From the NCBI GenBank assembly GCA_026874595.1, contig CM049314.1, forward strand, positions 55,101,812 through 55,165,811: a stretch of 64,000 bases of DNA. The letters run 5' to 3'. Every line of letters starts with the position of its first letter. Position 1 is the first letter of the stretch. This DNA comes from Sipunculus nudus (Eukaryota > Annelida > Sipuncula > Golfingiida > Sipunculidae). Both the position numbers and the translations under genes were made by a program. Below, piece by piece: positions 26,405-37,924 of the stretch. The notes under the pieces were generated by a model, which was not told the origin of the DNA, did not search any database, and saw only the letters and a program-made list of their open reading frames with translations.

Positions 26405-29400
26405 AGTTTTTGCTTGTGTGTTTCTGTGTAACAGAGAGGAAAATAGAGAGATAGATCAAAATCCATCGAAAAAACACTTTATGATATTTTATTATCATAA
26501 ATTTATAATATGATAATTTATTTATATTTTAAAAATGATTCATAAAAAATTAGATCTTTATACGTTTATACCTTAGTATGACGCTGATAAAAATAACACT
26601 TCTGCTCGGGTATTATATATGCAGAATATCAGAAATGTATCTTAATTGCTGTCGTTAAGATTTACCTATCCGGTGCATGCTTCAAGTCCGGCCTAATTTG
26701 TATACACGATGTCACTATAGATTCTGTATTTTCTATAGGTACCATCACTAATGACATCCAAACTATGTCACCCGCGTGTTACAATTCGGCCTTCGCAGCG
26801 CATACCTATCTAGTATAGATTAACTCTGCGACAGTGTTCTTTCAGTCAGGGTATTTTATGGCTTGGGTATACGTTAGGGCCGTTTGCCATCCCGGTCTCA
26901 GTGTAAACATCACCTCAATAACTAAAGGCTTTTTCAATAAAAATGATTTAGTCTCTCAGCTGAGTGAATAATTGAATACACCGGTGACAACTGACAGTCG
27001 TCTACTTACTTCATGCGTATGCTAATTCGTGCACTCGTGTCAAGGGGCGTCGATGTATTACGTGTAATATATAAAAACTCATTTGCCCCCTTCACTATAG
27101 CTCTAAGTATAAGGATGTTACCTGCGCCCTGCCGGACCCCCGTGCATGTAATGTTATACCATTGTCAAGGGCAGCCTTTCCACTCCAGTAAAACTGTACC
27201 TGTTGTTAGCCCTATTTTGAAGCAAAAAAAAAAAAAAAACCCCACTGCTGTCATATATTTCGATAAAGTGTCAGTTAGTATAGTAGGAATTGCAGATAGG
27301 CCTAATTCTCTCTCTGATTGTGAATGTTTATACCATGCATGCACGAGATGCATAGTGTAATATGCTTATTGATGAACTCTACTATCTAGCAGAAAAATAT
27401 ATTTATTTTTAGAGTCCTGTTACAAACGTTCTAGCGATATTAAATGAAACCCGTATTCAATAAATGGTCAAATTTATTTTACAATTAATTCTATAGGTAA
27501 CTGAACATAGCTGAATTGCATGATTGGTCCACGCAAGTGCACGGCCCACGCGGGGAAATGGCACTGCTTTAACTCCTAACATATTTAATAATGTTTAGAT
27601 TATGGGTTTCTGAATTTTTAAAACAATGGCCCCTGATTATGTTTGCCATGCATGTTTTGATACAAAAACGTCCGCTAGCTTTCAGTGTTCATAAAAAATT
27701 ATTTTCAGTTAAACAGTAGTTTTTACGCTTTCTATTTATATCTGGGATAAGGAACTTCCTCTGTCATGTGTATATGACTGTTTTCCAGATGTGTATATTA
27801 TTTTATTATTTACGTTAATTATTTGAAAGAAGTGCTTCTTTGCATGGTAGAAATGAATGACATCATTTAAGTTCGGTCCTGATTCTGGTATGTAAAATAT
27901 ATAATAATTTCTATTTTTAAAAGAAGAGCATACAAACACTCAGGAAATATGCATGTGTTTGATGTTCATCATGCATATAAGCATTTGGTAAATTTTCTTT
28001 AAACATATTTGTTGTATTTTGATATGTGAAATGACATTATTGACTTTTTTGTATTTTATGCCTGCATATGTAAACATGATGAAATATAATGGAAAATATA
28101 TTCTGGTTAGGAAACAGAATTTCTTTATGCAGCCAGAAATGTCGCGTATATATGACTGCACATTGTTATTTACAAATGATTAAAAATTAAAATGGCGCTC
28201 AGTAGAACGCATACCTCCGCCAAAGTAAAACAATATTTTCCGGGTCCGCTCTTTTATCCATAAATCTGGGTGTTTTTCTGGTCCATAAAGTTGAATAAAT
28301 CAAGATTGATGTTATGATTGTAGAGACTGGGTCAGTAGATAGTTCTTGCTTTATCCTGCTTAAAGACAAATAAACGGTACTGTCAATATAACCACCTGGA
28401 TACACGGATGTAAAAACAGATAAGGTATTTTTTTTTGGGTATTAACAGGGCCCAGTTTAACGTGGATTCATCGTACCAAATGCACTAAAATATTATAACA
28501 TGTAAAATGTAGACACTCGCATTGATTATAATACATGCTTTGGTCCGCAGTAAAATTTTCAGATTTTGCATGGATAAATTCATATAATTTAAAATTATAT
28601 GTGTTATAATTTATTTGGATTAAATTTCTTTAAACCCGTAATGGTTTTACATAATTCGCGAGTTGCTACGGAACATTTAGTGCAAACGAGAAGTGACAGT
28701 TACCTCCCTAAAAGGCTTATTTATGGATTTGTTAAAATCGCTCCATGTCCCTTTCTTGACAACTTGCAACCTTATTCATTGACTGCTTTGAATTATATAT
28801 GAATGTATTTTCCAATTTTCCAACCATTGTTAACTCCTCAATTATATATATATATATATATATATATGAGTTTGATGATATTTCGTATATTTTCACAACT
28901 GCAGGTGAACCAGTATACCAGATTGGCCAGTATCATCAGTCTGACATGATCATCATTTCTGACCTGTCTATTGTTCATTTACAGTTGTACACACAAACAA
29001 AAATAAACCATTGACCATAATACATATTCTATACCATATATAACTTATAGCTCTGGTATACATGTCTGCATGTGTGAACGACCGTATGAGTGTTTTTGGT
29101 CTGTCATGTTTTTTGCATAGAACAGGGTATATAATGTATATACTTGACATTATACTTGCATGATTGTTTATTTTTGACCTGAGCCCTGAAACAGTTGATG
29201 ATTTGCATATCAAAGAGTTGGGGAGTGATTTGTAGTTGAGTATAGACAGGCCAGAGAGAGGGATTTATGGCGGCTTCACTGTGCAATGTGTATCTATACC
29301 ACAACTTCATATATTTTATTACGTGTTATGTGGGAGTATACCTTTCTTGACGTACGCTTAACTCTATAGCCTGGATATGCGCATATTATTTAACCTCGCG

Positions 29401-29912
29401 TCTCCACCAAACTGTGACAATATAACGTTTGCTTCCCATAAATGTACAACTCTAGCCAGACGTGATATATCGGGGATTTCACGTTGATAAATTATTCCAT
29501 GACAGCGCCATGCGCATTACATGATATGCCATAAACTAAATTGTTTTTGCGCCTACTGCGAGTAAAATATCGGCATTAATTCATGGGCCAGCGTGAGGTA
29601 TATGTGCCGCATTTTTATCAAGGTACTTAATGTGAGCATAGCTTTAAAAAGTGTCCTGTGACATCTGTTGTATCCTATATGTTAAGCCAACTAGGCAGAA
29701 ATTATTCTCCTATTTAATGTTAACGCAGAATGAAAAATCAAAATATAACATATAAATTATCAGGAATAAAACACCATGAAGTCGTGTTATTATTTTTATG
29801 ATATACGGTCTGCATTATCTGATTTCATACCGGAACAGTATTGTAGCCATTGTTTAAAAAACATACAATTTATACAACAAGTGCATGGCATTTTTGGAGA
29901 CTGTTTCGTTAT

Positions 29913-29913
29913 G

Positions 29914-29965
<52 letters not shown>

Positions 29966-29977
29966 CACGCATAGGTT

Positions 29978-30027
<50 letters not shown>
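29913..30027. repeat. compound microsatellite (AT)n-(AG)n-spacer-(AT)n
   Basis: (AT)n 29914-29933, (AG)n to 29961, an 18-base spacer, then (AT)n 29980-30027. It generates open frames on both strands, the minus-strand one being 146 codons, that are not genes. Confidence 0.95.
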
Positions 30028-30028
<1 letters not shown>

Positions 30029-30493
30029 GTCGCATTTACCGTGATTAATATATATCCTGCCCTTCTGGTGAAATATCATATGACAAACCCCTTCTTTGAA
30101 CTGGGTTCCCTTTACACTGATGTCCACACTTGCATGTGCGATATAACAAATTGGCTCACGCTTGCGCGCATTTATCCTATGTCCTATATAAACAGCCAAC
30201 TTCATCGCCGAGACATAGCCAATATGGCGGCAAATTAGTACCATAAAGTTGCTAATGCCGCTTCTGTCGGTACCGTGATGACACCTTTGAGAATTATAAA
30301 CATATGCTCTGTCATGTAAACACACCAACTGACCCAAAAGTGACCGCATATAGTGACCATCACTCGGTGTATAGTTACTAATGAAGTGCCCATATATATG
30401 TTCGTGTGATATATATCAGTCACATGCTTATTGTAATCTGATACATCATGTTCGAATCGTTGCATTTTTGTTTTTTACCCGATTATAGTTTTA

Positions 30494-30533
<40 letters not shown>

Positions 30534-31489
30534 AATCAGCACTACGATTGATTGAGGTCATTTGGGATGGTAACCCTGTAAACATTATATCAAAAGTGAA
30601 TCAGATATATATAACATTTACCAATATTATATGTTTGTTAAGTATTTAATGAAAAAGGCTGTAAGCACATTCCTAAATCTAATCATATATTTTATTTAAG
30701 TAAAACGTAATATTCTTAATTCGAATTTAGGATCCAGCCCCTAGGGGCTTATGGAAAACGACATACTATTTATACACAATAACAAAGCTTAATATTCAAA
30801 ATAGAATCATCTGTCATCTTCTCGCTTAGATTTCGATATGAAAGAACAGATCTGAATCAGAACCAAGCATTCTAAATGTATTAGCTAGTATCTTCCTAAA
30901 ATATACATATTTCAGCAGTAGTCTGTAGCTGTAAGACATCACACAGGAATATATGTTAGTGTGGTGTGCGCATGTACATATGAATACCAGCAGTCTCCTT
31001 TGTATACATATACAGTCACCTATATATACCAGCATTAGCCTGTGTTCGTCTGCTTTCTTGTAGGGGTTACTTTACCAATAAGTACCGGGCCAATGGTTTT
31101 AGAGTCCATCTAAGGGTCTTAAATCACGAGGGATGTGAGGGTTATGGGGGTGAAGTCACCCTGCCCCCGGGGAACGAATGGGTTTAGGGCATCATTAGCC
31201 TGGTCCTGTCAAGGTGCTAGCTTTATCACCTTAACACCGCGTGCAGACGTGGTAACCTCACCTGTGTACTCGACTATTTATAGGACCAGGGATATATACA
31301 TGCTCAGAAAACTTTCACTAACTCACTGCTCCGTGTTGACGGGTTGTCGGATGTATGTCTTTTGATATATATTCTGTAAAAGAATACTAAATACTGAATT
31401 AAATATCATATTTTATAATTTTATATTATATTACAATAATTATTTTACATAATGTAAAATAAATATATTCCAGATATACACATTAAATA

Positions 31490-31640
31490 CTTTATTGCAT
31501 TTTATTGATTAATATTATGTTATGTTAGCTATATTATGTTAACTTTATTATATTTTAATATACTATATTATATTTTGTTTTATTATATTGTATTATGTTA
31601 TATTATATTATATTATATTATATTATATTATATCAAAATA
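31490..31640. repeat. (TATAT)n-type AT-rich repeat
   Basis: Degenerate TTATGTTA/TTATATTA units that become a regular five-base TATAT repeat at 31596-31633. Confidence 0.8.
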
Positions 31641-31798
31641 AATTATTTTATATTTAAAAAAATGTATATTCCGCAATTTTTATTTCTATAATCAATCTTA
31701 AATATAATATGTAATATAACACTACGATATAGTATATTATATGATATTTTATATATACATACATACATATATATATTTATGTGTGTGTGTATGTGTCA

Positions 31799-32149
31799 CG
31801 CGCCATCTTCCGATCTGACCCATCTTAAGATGCCCTTGTACATTGATTTTGTTTTTTATTCAATGAATTTAATTCAATTTTAATTTGTCTGTTTTTATTT
31901 TTGAGATAACAAATGTATTTAAAATATTATCAATATCAGTAAATGAACATAGGGAGATAGGTCTGTGCCAAGTTGATATTGTTGATTGGTTATCGGGCCT
32001 GGCCCATCTTAAGATGGGTCTGAGCCAATAACAGATACCGGTTATTGGGTTTAACCCATCTCGGCTTTTCACAACCATGTTCCTGGACATTGATGATCGG
32101 TTATTGGGCCTGACCCATCTCAAGGTTGGCCAGATCGGAAGATGGCGCG
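31799..32149. mobile_element. MITE-like non-autonomous element with terminal inverted repeats
   Basis: The left end GCGCCATCTTCCGATCTGAC at 31800 is matched in inverse orientation by the right end, CAGATCGGAAGATGGCGC at 32131-32148. The matching region is about 20 bases, and both ends are flanked by GT/CA repeats in inverse orientation. The body is about 350 bp and has no coding capacity. It carries three direct copies of CGGTTATTGGGCCTGACCCATC-like sequence (31987, 32039, 32098) and the perfect palindrome CCCATCTTAAGATGGG (32003-32018). The length and structure fit a miniature inverted-repeat or fold-back element mobilised by a transposase elsewhere; the superfamily is not identifiable. A minus-strand frame across it is repeat-derived. 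Confidence 0.75.
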
Positions 32150-32623
32150 CAACACACACACACATATAAAGAATACATGTATACTTTTAAACTGTATACT
32201 GTATAGTATAGGACAGAGTAGATTATATGTTTATTTATACGACCGGCTTATGAAGTAATTGTCACAACAAGGGGTGATAATTGCTTCTTCATTGGTCATT
32301 TTATCACTAGTATTCATTACAGTTTGTTACAATTAACCTTGAAGAAACTGAGAAAAGTAACCAAAACGTGTAAAAACAACAGGTGACTATAGATCTGGGA
32401 TACGTCCAACAGGCGCGGGTATTACGAATCGTAAAGGGGTCAAATATGACAGGAAACTGGTACGTGGCAACACATTAATCTGTCGCCAGCCCCGAGAAAT
32501 TATAATTATATTTACATTGGTGGAAAAAGTCTTGCAAATGATTAATTTGTACTGATCCCATGCACTCCACGCCTGCCATTTGAAATTACATATAATAAAT
32601 TTACTGTGATTGTTTGTCTTAAT

Positions 32624-32627
<4 letters not shown>

Positions 32628-32669
<42 letters not shown>

Positions 32670-32772
32670 GAATGAAGTTATTAGGATATAAATTTTTAAT
32701 AATGCTCATATAATAAACTTGTGAAAAAAATTTATGTCTAATAAATTGGCTAAACTATTGTGCATTTAAACG

Positions 32773-32821
<49 letters not shown>
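32628..32821. repeat. pair of (AT)n microsatellites
   Basis: Pure tracts at 32628-32665 and 32776-32821. Confidence 0.95.
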
Positions 32822-32825
<4 letters not shown>

Positions 32826-32923
32826 ATTTATTAAATGCATATAAAAGTAAATATACGCAAATCAAGATTTATTTTATCAAATATTTATATAACGATGCAA
32901 TCGGTAATAATTATATTAACCAG

Positions 32924-32941
32924 CTCTCTCTCTCTCTCTCT

Positions 32942-33030
<89 letters not shown>
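32924..33030. repeat. palindromic compound microsatellite (CT)n-(AT)n-(AG)n
   Basis: (CT)n, then CCATATAT with a long AT core, then ATATATGG followed by (AG)n. The left arm is the inverse complement of the right arm, so the whole tract can fold into one long hairpin. Confidence 0.95.
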
Positions 33031-33034
<4 letters not shown>

Positions 33035-35162
33035 TGTTTTTTTCGAATTAATAAACATTCACAACTACATATATGTCCATGCCCTACATATACAAATAAG
33101 AGAGGTTGTATTAACTGCTCTAGCACATTCTACTTCATATTTTTTAATATATATATATGAAATATATGTAAAAATGTAATATTTCAGCAGTCTTCTTCAA
33201 ATTGCACCTAAAGTTGAATATCCAGTGTATATGTAGCGTATAGCTGTAATACATCATGAAGTAATGATATCTTATCTGTTAAGGGGTTAACGGGATTATT
33301 TTTTAAGAGAATCGGATCTTCCTTGGGGTGTAATACGAGTGCTTTGGTGACATCTGGCCATTTCCTCTTTGCGATATAAAATATACACTTGAAATACCTT
33401 TAAAGTACTTAATCTACAAGTTGATACAGAAAACACGTATTCTGTAGGCTGTACTTGACATAATTCACCAGCCAAACGTGCGATAAAGTCGCTCGTCCAG
33501 TTATACACTAGAGAGATACAATTACTTTCTTTGTTCCGCGTTATTGTCAAAAAGCTAGAGGAAATTATGGCTTAAAAGGAATAACTTTAAAAGACGGAAA
33601 AAAAACACAAAAAAGTAAGAATTGAAAATGATAAAACATTTATTATATATATTATTATTATACATATTTATCTTTCTCGTATTATAAACATATATGTCTC
33701 GCATCATATATATATATAATTCACTAAACTTTACATGTATGTTTTCATACAAATTTAAGCTTGGCTGCTGAGAAGAATAATTCCTGGATGCCGTTTATAT
33801 AACGTTCCTGCATGCGTGGTCAGAGGGGCGGATGACGTTTATGAAAGAGCGGCGATCATCGCGCATTATTACGATACGTCATAAAGTCGGCCGACGTTAT
33901 AAATGTACATAGCTCACTAATATCTCCATGGCGGCGCGCGGGTTGTAACTGCGTTCCTAAGCAACGTTATCCTTGTATTTCATTGCAAACATATCCTGCA
34001 ATAAAAATCTTATTATCTAACAGTTTTTGTGGCCACTGTTTCGAATTAGCAACATGTTACAGGGGGTTCTATAAACTCACGGAGTTAAGAAGCGGAACTC
34101 GGCCGGGCAATAAAAGCGGCTACATGGGTCCCCTGCTTTAGTAAACACCTCCGTTTCATTCAACTTTACCAAGTCACATCTCAAATGAATATAACATGCG
34201 GCGGTATTGGGCCGCCCCCTCTCACACTCCGCGCGACAGTAAAGTGAACATCAACCCTTCACTTTACCGTGATATATACGTGTGGGTCACAGCGCTTCTG
34301 TTCTGAAAGACTTTCGGAACGCAAGGGTCAGAGTAGGCGCAGGCCCACACTGAAGGCCAGCGAGGGCCTTTATTGCTCCCCATTGACATTTATTGTGAAA
34401 TATTAATTTTGACTTTGAGCATATTTTCTGCTGGTATTATTACTTTGGTGTTTAAACCAGAAACCCCAGAAGGCCCCGTTTATATTATATGCATGTCTCA
34501 GCGCGCTCCAACAATCGTTATACGTGTGGGAGCGGGAGTATTAAAATTTACTCTGTTTTAATGTATGTAACATCGCATAAACTGGATATACACTCTGAAT
34601 GCATAGGATATAAAAGCTAGCCACAGTCGGGTTAACATCAATACCACCATTTTGTTGCCCAAAATAAAACCCCGCTTATAAAACTAACACCACACGTACT
34701 TAAGTACCTGTAAACAAAGAAACAACAACCATCAAATAAAAAATGTTACAATTAAGATAGCAACAAAGGGATGGTCTAAGAAAATGGTAACACCCTTTAC
34801 AGTTAGTGCAATGTACATTGTTTAAAGAAGGTGCAAACAGTACATGTAAACACAACCGTAAAATTTTATTACGTGTTTAAAGTATCCAGTATATAGAACT
34901 ATAAGTATTAATTCGATGGATGTTTGATGGGAACAAACAACATATGAAACACCTCCAACATAGATATTGGCATAGTGAGAACCAATATTTGTTCGAAAAG
35001 CAATAAATACGGTACAAAATTCTTTTCTTGTTTATACGCCCGCAATGAGTGTACACTCACATAAATTGGATAAAACAATATTCATGTGTGTATAGGTGTT
35101 TGCCAAGAGCGCGGTTTATGATGTGTCATAGATGCCCATGTTTTCGATATTAATTTAATATG

Positions 35163-35166
<4 letters not shown>
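33031..35166. other. no gene seen; GC-richer island at 33.8-34.35 kb
   Basis: The island begins near GATGACGTTTATG, includes TACGTCATAA, TCGGCCGACG and CCATGGCGGCGCGCGGG, and ends near 34345. It is a reasonable place to look for a promoter or distal 5' exon of Wnt11, but no signal-peptide exon with a phase-2 donor was found in it. Confidence 0.45.
34198..34267. other. GC-rich island with two hairpins
   Basis: GTAAAGTGAA at 34239-34248 pairs exactly with TTCACTTTAC at 34258-34267 across a 9-base loop. Just upstream, GCGGC (34198) pairs with GCCGC (34211). They lie within the GC-richer stretch 33795-34345, about 7.7 kb before the first recognised Wnt11 exon. This could be a regulatory element or a transcribed hairpin; the stem is too short for a typical microRNA precursor. 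Confidence 0.4.

Positions 35167-35212
<46 letters not shown>
35167..35212. repeat. (AT)n microsatellite
   Basis: About 23 uninterrupted AT units. Confidence 0.95.
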
Positions 35213-35215
<3 letters not shown>

Positions 35216-35410
35216 TCTATTTTATCTAACTTTTAAAGTTATATTTGATAATGGTAACATTGATTTTTAAGAAAATATTATTGTACACTTATAGTAAAAG
35301 CGAAATTGACAATTATAGTATATAATGCAACAACGCCGAAATCAAATTGTCATTTAAACCAGTATTTGATATAAATATAAACCAATCATATCGCCAGTTA
35401 ATCGGTTAAT

Positions 35411-35430
35411 TCTACTACTACTACTACTAC

Positions 35431-35464
<34 letters not shown>

Positions 35465-35595
35465 GATAATAAAAATAATAATAATGAGAATATAATACAT
35501 GTAACAATAATCATCATAATAATAAGAATAAAAATACATGTAATATTAATAATAATAATAATAATTAAAATAATCATCATCATCACTATGATAAT
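35411..35595. repeat. trinucleotide microsatellite (ACT)n-(AAT)n
   Basis: (CTA)n changes to (ATA)n at about 35430. Imperfect ATA/ATC units continue to 35595. Both minus-strand open frames here are poly-Ile/Leu/Val translations. Confidence 0.95.
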
Positions 35596-36021
35596 CGTAA
35601 TCATAACCTTCAATAATCAACATGAAAAAAAAAATAACCAATTATAGTAAGCAGACGAAATGCACTTTGTGCATTAATCATTTTTATATATCATTTGTAT
35701 TAATAGAACTGATATATTTTCTCGTCCTTTAAATAATTACATGAAACGCGTATACGTTGGAACCCATTATTAAGAGGTTAAAAATAAATTGATGGAAGGA
35801 ATTGATTTGAGCGCTAATTAATTTAAAAATAAAAAAGCAAATAAAATTCAAACATCACTGCACAATATGGGACATGTTCAAATCTCAAAAAATATTTAGT
35901 TAATATTTTAACACTTACATATAGATAAGGTTCTCCATGTACATGTGTACATCATTATATATAGTAAATGTGACAAATGTAATTATATACTGGCAAATGT
36001 ATGTATTCACATGATGAACTG

Positions 36022-36023
<2 letters not shown>

Positions 36024-36098
<75 letters not shown>
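36024..36098. repeat. (AT)n microsatellite
   Basis: About 37 AT units, the longest pure tract in the window. Confidence 0.95.
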
Positions 36099-36099
<1 letters not shown>

Positions 36100-36579
36100 T
36101 GTGTCTACCATTGTCGTCAGAGAACTTTACAATCCACGGAAAACATTGCTCTGGCGACCTGGGTGAACTTGCCGGTCTCAGTGCACATATAATAAACCTG
36201 TATTTGGATTCCAGGCCTTATAATTATCCTAGCATATATACTGATACCGATCAGTATCTACCCAGGCTTCGTGCTATATTCGTCATTTCTTCCCATGTCT
36301 TTCATGTAAACATGCACATGGACAATTGCCTGATCGTTCTGCTAAGAATTACTGCAGCAGTATTTATTGCATCAGTTATTTTAGTTATGATAATATACGA
36401 ATAATCCAACGATAACAAAAATAAATAAATAGTTATAATAATTGATGTATATATCAAGATGTTTCTTATTTATGTTAGATAAATATATGTTTAATATAAA
36501 TGCTACTGATATGAATAAAAACATATATATAATATATTATATTCACAATTCATATATTTACAAGGAAGACAGGAGCACA

Positions 36580-36582
<3 letters not shown>

Positions 36583-36650
<68 letters not shown>
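36583..36650. repeat. (AT)n microsatellite
   Basis: About 34 uninterrupted AT units. Confidence 0.95.
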
Positions 36651-36655
<5 letters not shown>

Positions 36656-37053
36656 AACATAAATACCAAAAGAATATTAAGAGTATATATTAAGAAGAAT
36701 TTCAAGTCGGTTATACCGAAACATTGAACGTTTCTATTCACATCTTGAGTGAAAAATTATTTAATTGACAAATTGATGTTACAGCTTAATTGACTAACAT
36801 TACATTCTTGTTGAATTTACACTTATATTTCCTTAATGGCAGTTACAGCCTACAATAATAATTAAGTGACTTTGATTTGATTCGTAACAACCTCCAAGTC
36901 TTTTTATAAACGAACAAAGATATAAATACTAACACACACGCACATATATATTATATACTATTATATAAAGAAATATTAATATATTGTGTGTTTATGATGG
37001 AAAATGTAGACCTAAAGTTATATTTATATTATATATATAAATATATTTAGATA

Positions 37054-37088
<35 letters not shown>

Positions 37089-37523
37089 GTATATGCATCG
37101 ACCAGACTGTATTTCAGATTAATTTAATCGAGATTAATTATTACGAATACATGCAGCTATGTTTATAGGATAGCTAATGAAGAATTATATTCTTTTTACG
37201 TGATTCAGGCTTTAAATATATATACCTACAGATGACCCGCATGAGTACTGGTGAAATATTAATATGATCAGATTACAGTATAATTGTTTCCATTCCACAA
37301 TGTAATTTTCTTTTTTGATATTGGGTTTAGCTGCTCATTAAACCTGAATTTGAACAAAATATTAGAAAAAAACAATGTCTCTGTCGGTGTTTCAATGATA
37401 TTTTTTTCGGCAAATATGAAAATCCATTTTAAAAAGTATTACAATATTTTAGAATGCATGCATGGTTTTCATTGTAAATCTCAGTAGAAAACGTTTCAAA
37501 CACACGCACAGATGATGATGTTG

Positions 37524-37561
<38 letters not shown>

Positions 37562-37736
37562 CATCATTATATATGATGATATATAAAACAAATCTTTAAT
37601 TGCACACTATCTGTCTAAAAAAGGCGTAAAGCATGATCAATATTTGCATGCACATGTATACACATCGACTATACAGACTAACACGGCTACATCATTAATA
37701 TATATATAACTATATAATAATAATAATTATAATTAT

Positions 37737-37772
<36 letters not shown>

Positions 37773-37843
37773 TATTATTATTATTATTATTATAAAATAA
37801 TATATGATAAATTTATATATATATATATGTATATACAAGTTTT

Positions 37844-37917
<74 letters not shown>
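37524..37917. repeat. cluster of (TTA)n, (AAT)n-(ATT)n and (AT)n microsatellites
   Basis: (TTA)n at 37524-37560; (AAT)n turning into (ATT)n at 37716-37792, which is self-complementary; and pure (AT)n at 37849-37917. Confidence 0.95.

Positions 37918-37924
<7 letters not shown>

Larger units (their letters stand above)
25786..31489. other. no gene seen
   Basis: Contains (TG)n at 26356, a poly-A run near 27224, (AT)n at 28842 and 30497, and the compound microsatellite at 29913. A GC-richer patch at 31120-31270 carries the short inverted pairs GGGTGAAGTCACCC and AAGGTG/CACCTT. Confidence 0.55.

Noticed and set aside
29909-30349. 146-codon minus-strand frame, the second longest in the window
   Set aside because: A large part is (AT)n and (AG)n microsatellite translated as IY and SL repeats; the remainder is unrecognised.
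31869-32165. 98-codon minus-strand frame with internal repeats
   Set aside because: The repeats are the nucleotide repeats of the MITE-like element; there is no transposase similarity.
32835-33179. 114-codon frame through a microsatellite
   Set aside because: Mostly IY and RE repeats from the (AT)n/(AG)n palindrome.
34373-34561. Hydrophobic frame with SAGIITLVF before GTGTTT, considered as a signal-peptide exon
   Set aside because: No in-frame ATG before the next upstream stop, and the donor phase does not match the exon at 41950.
35354-35613. Hydrophobic minus-strand frames resembling membrane proteins
   Set aside because: Poly-Ile/Leu/Val arises from (AAT)n and (ACT)n trinucleotide repeats.
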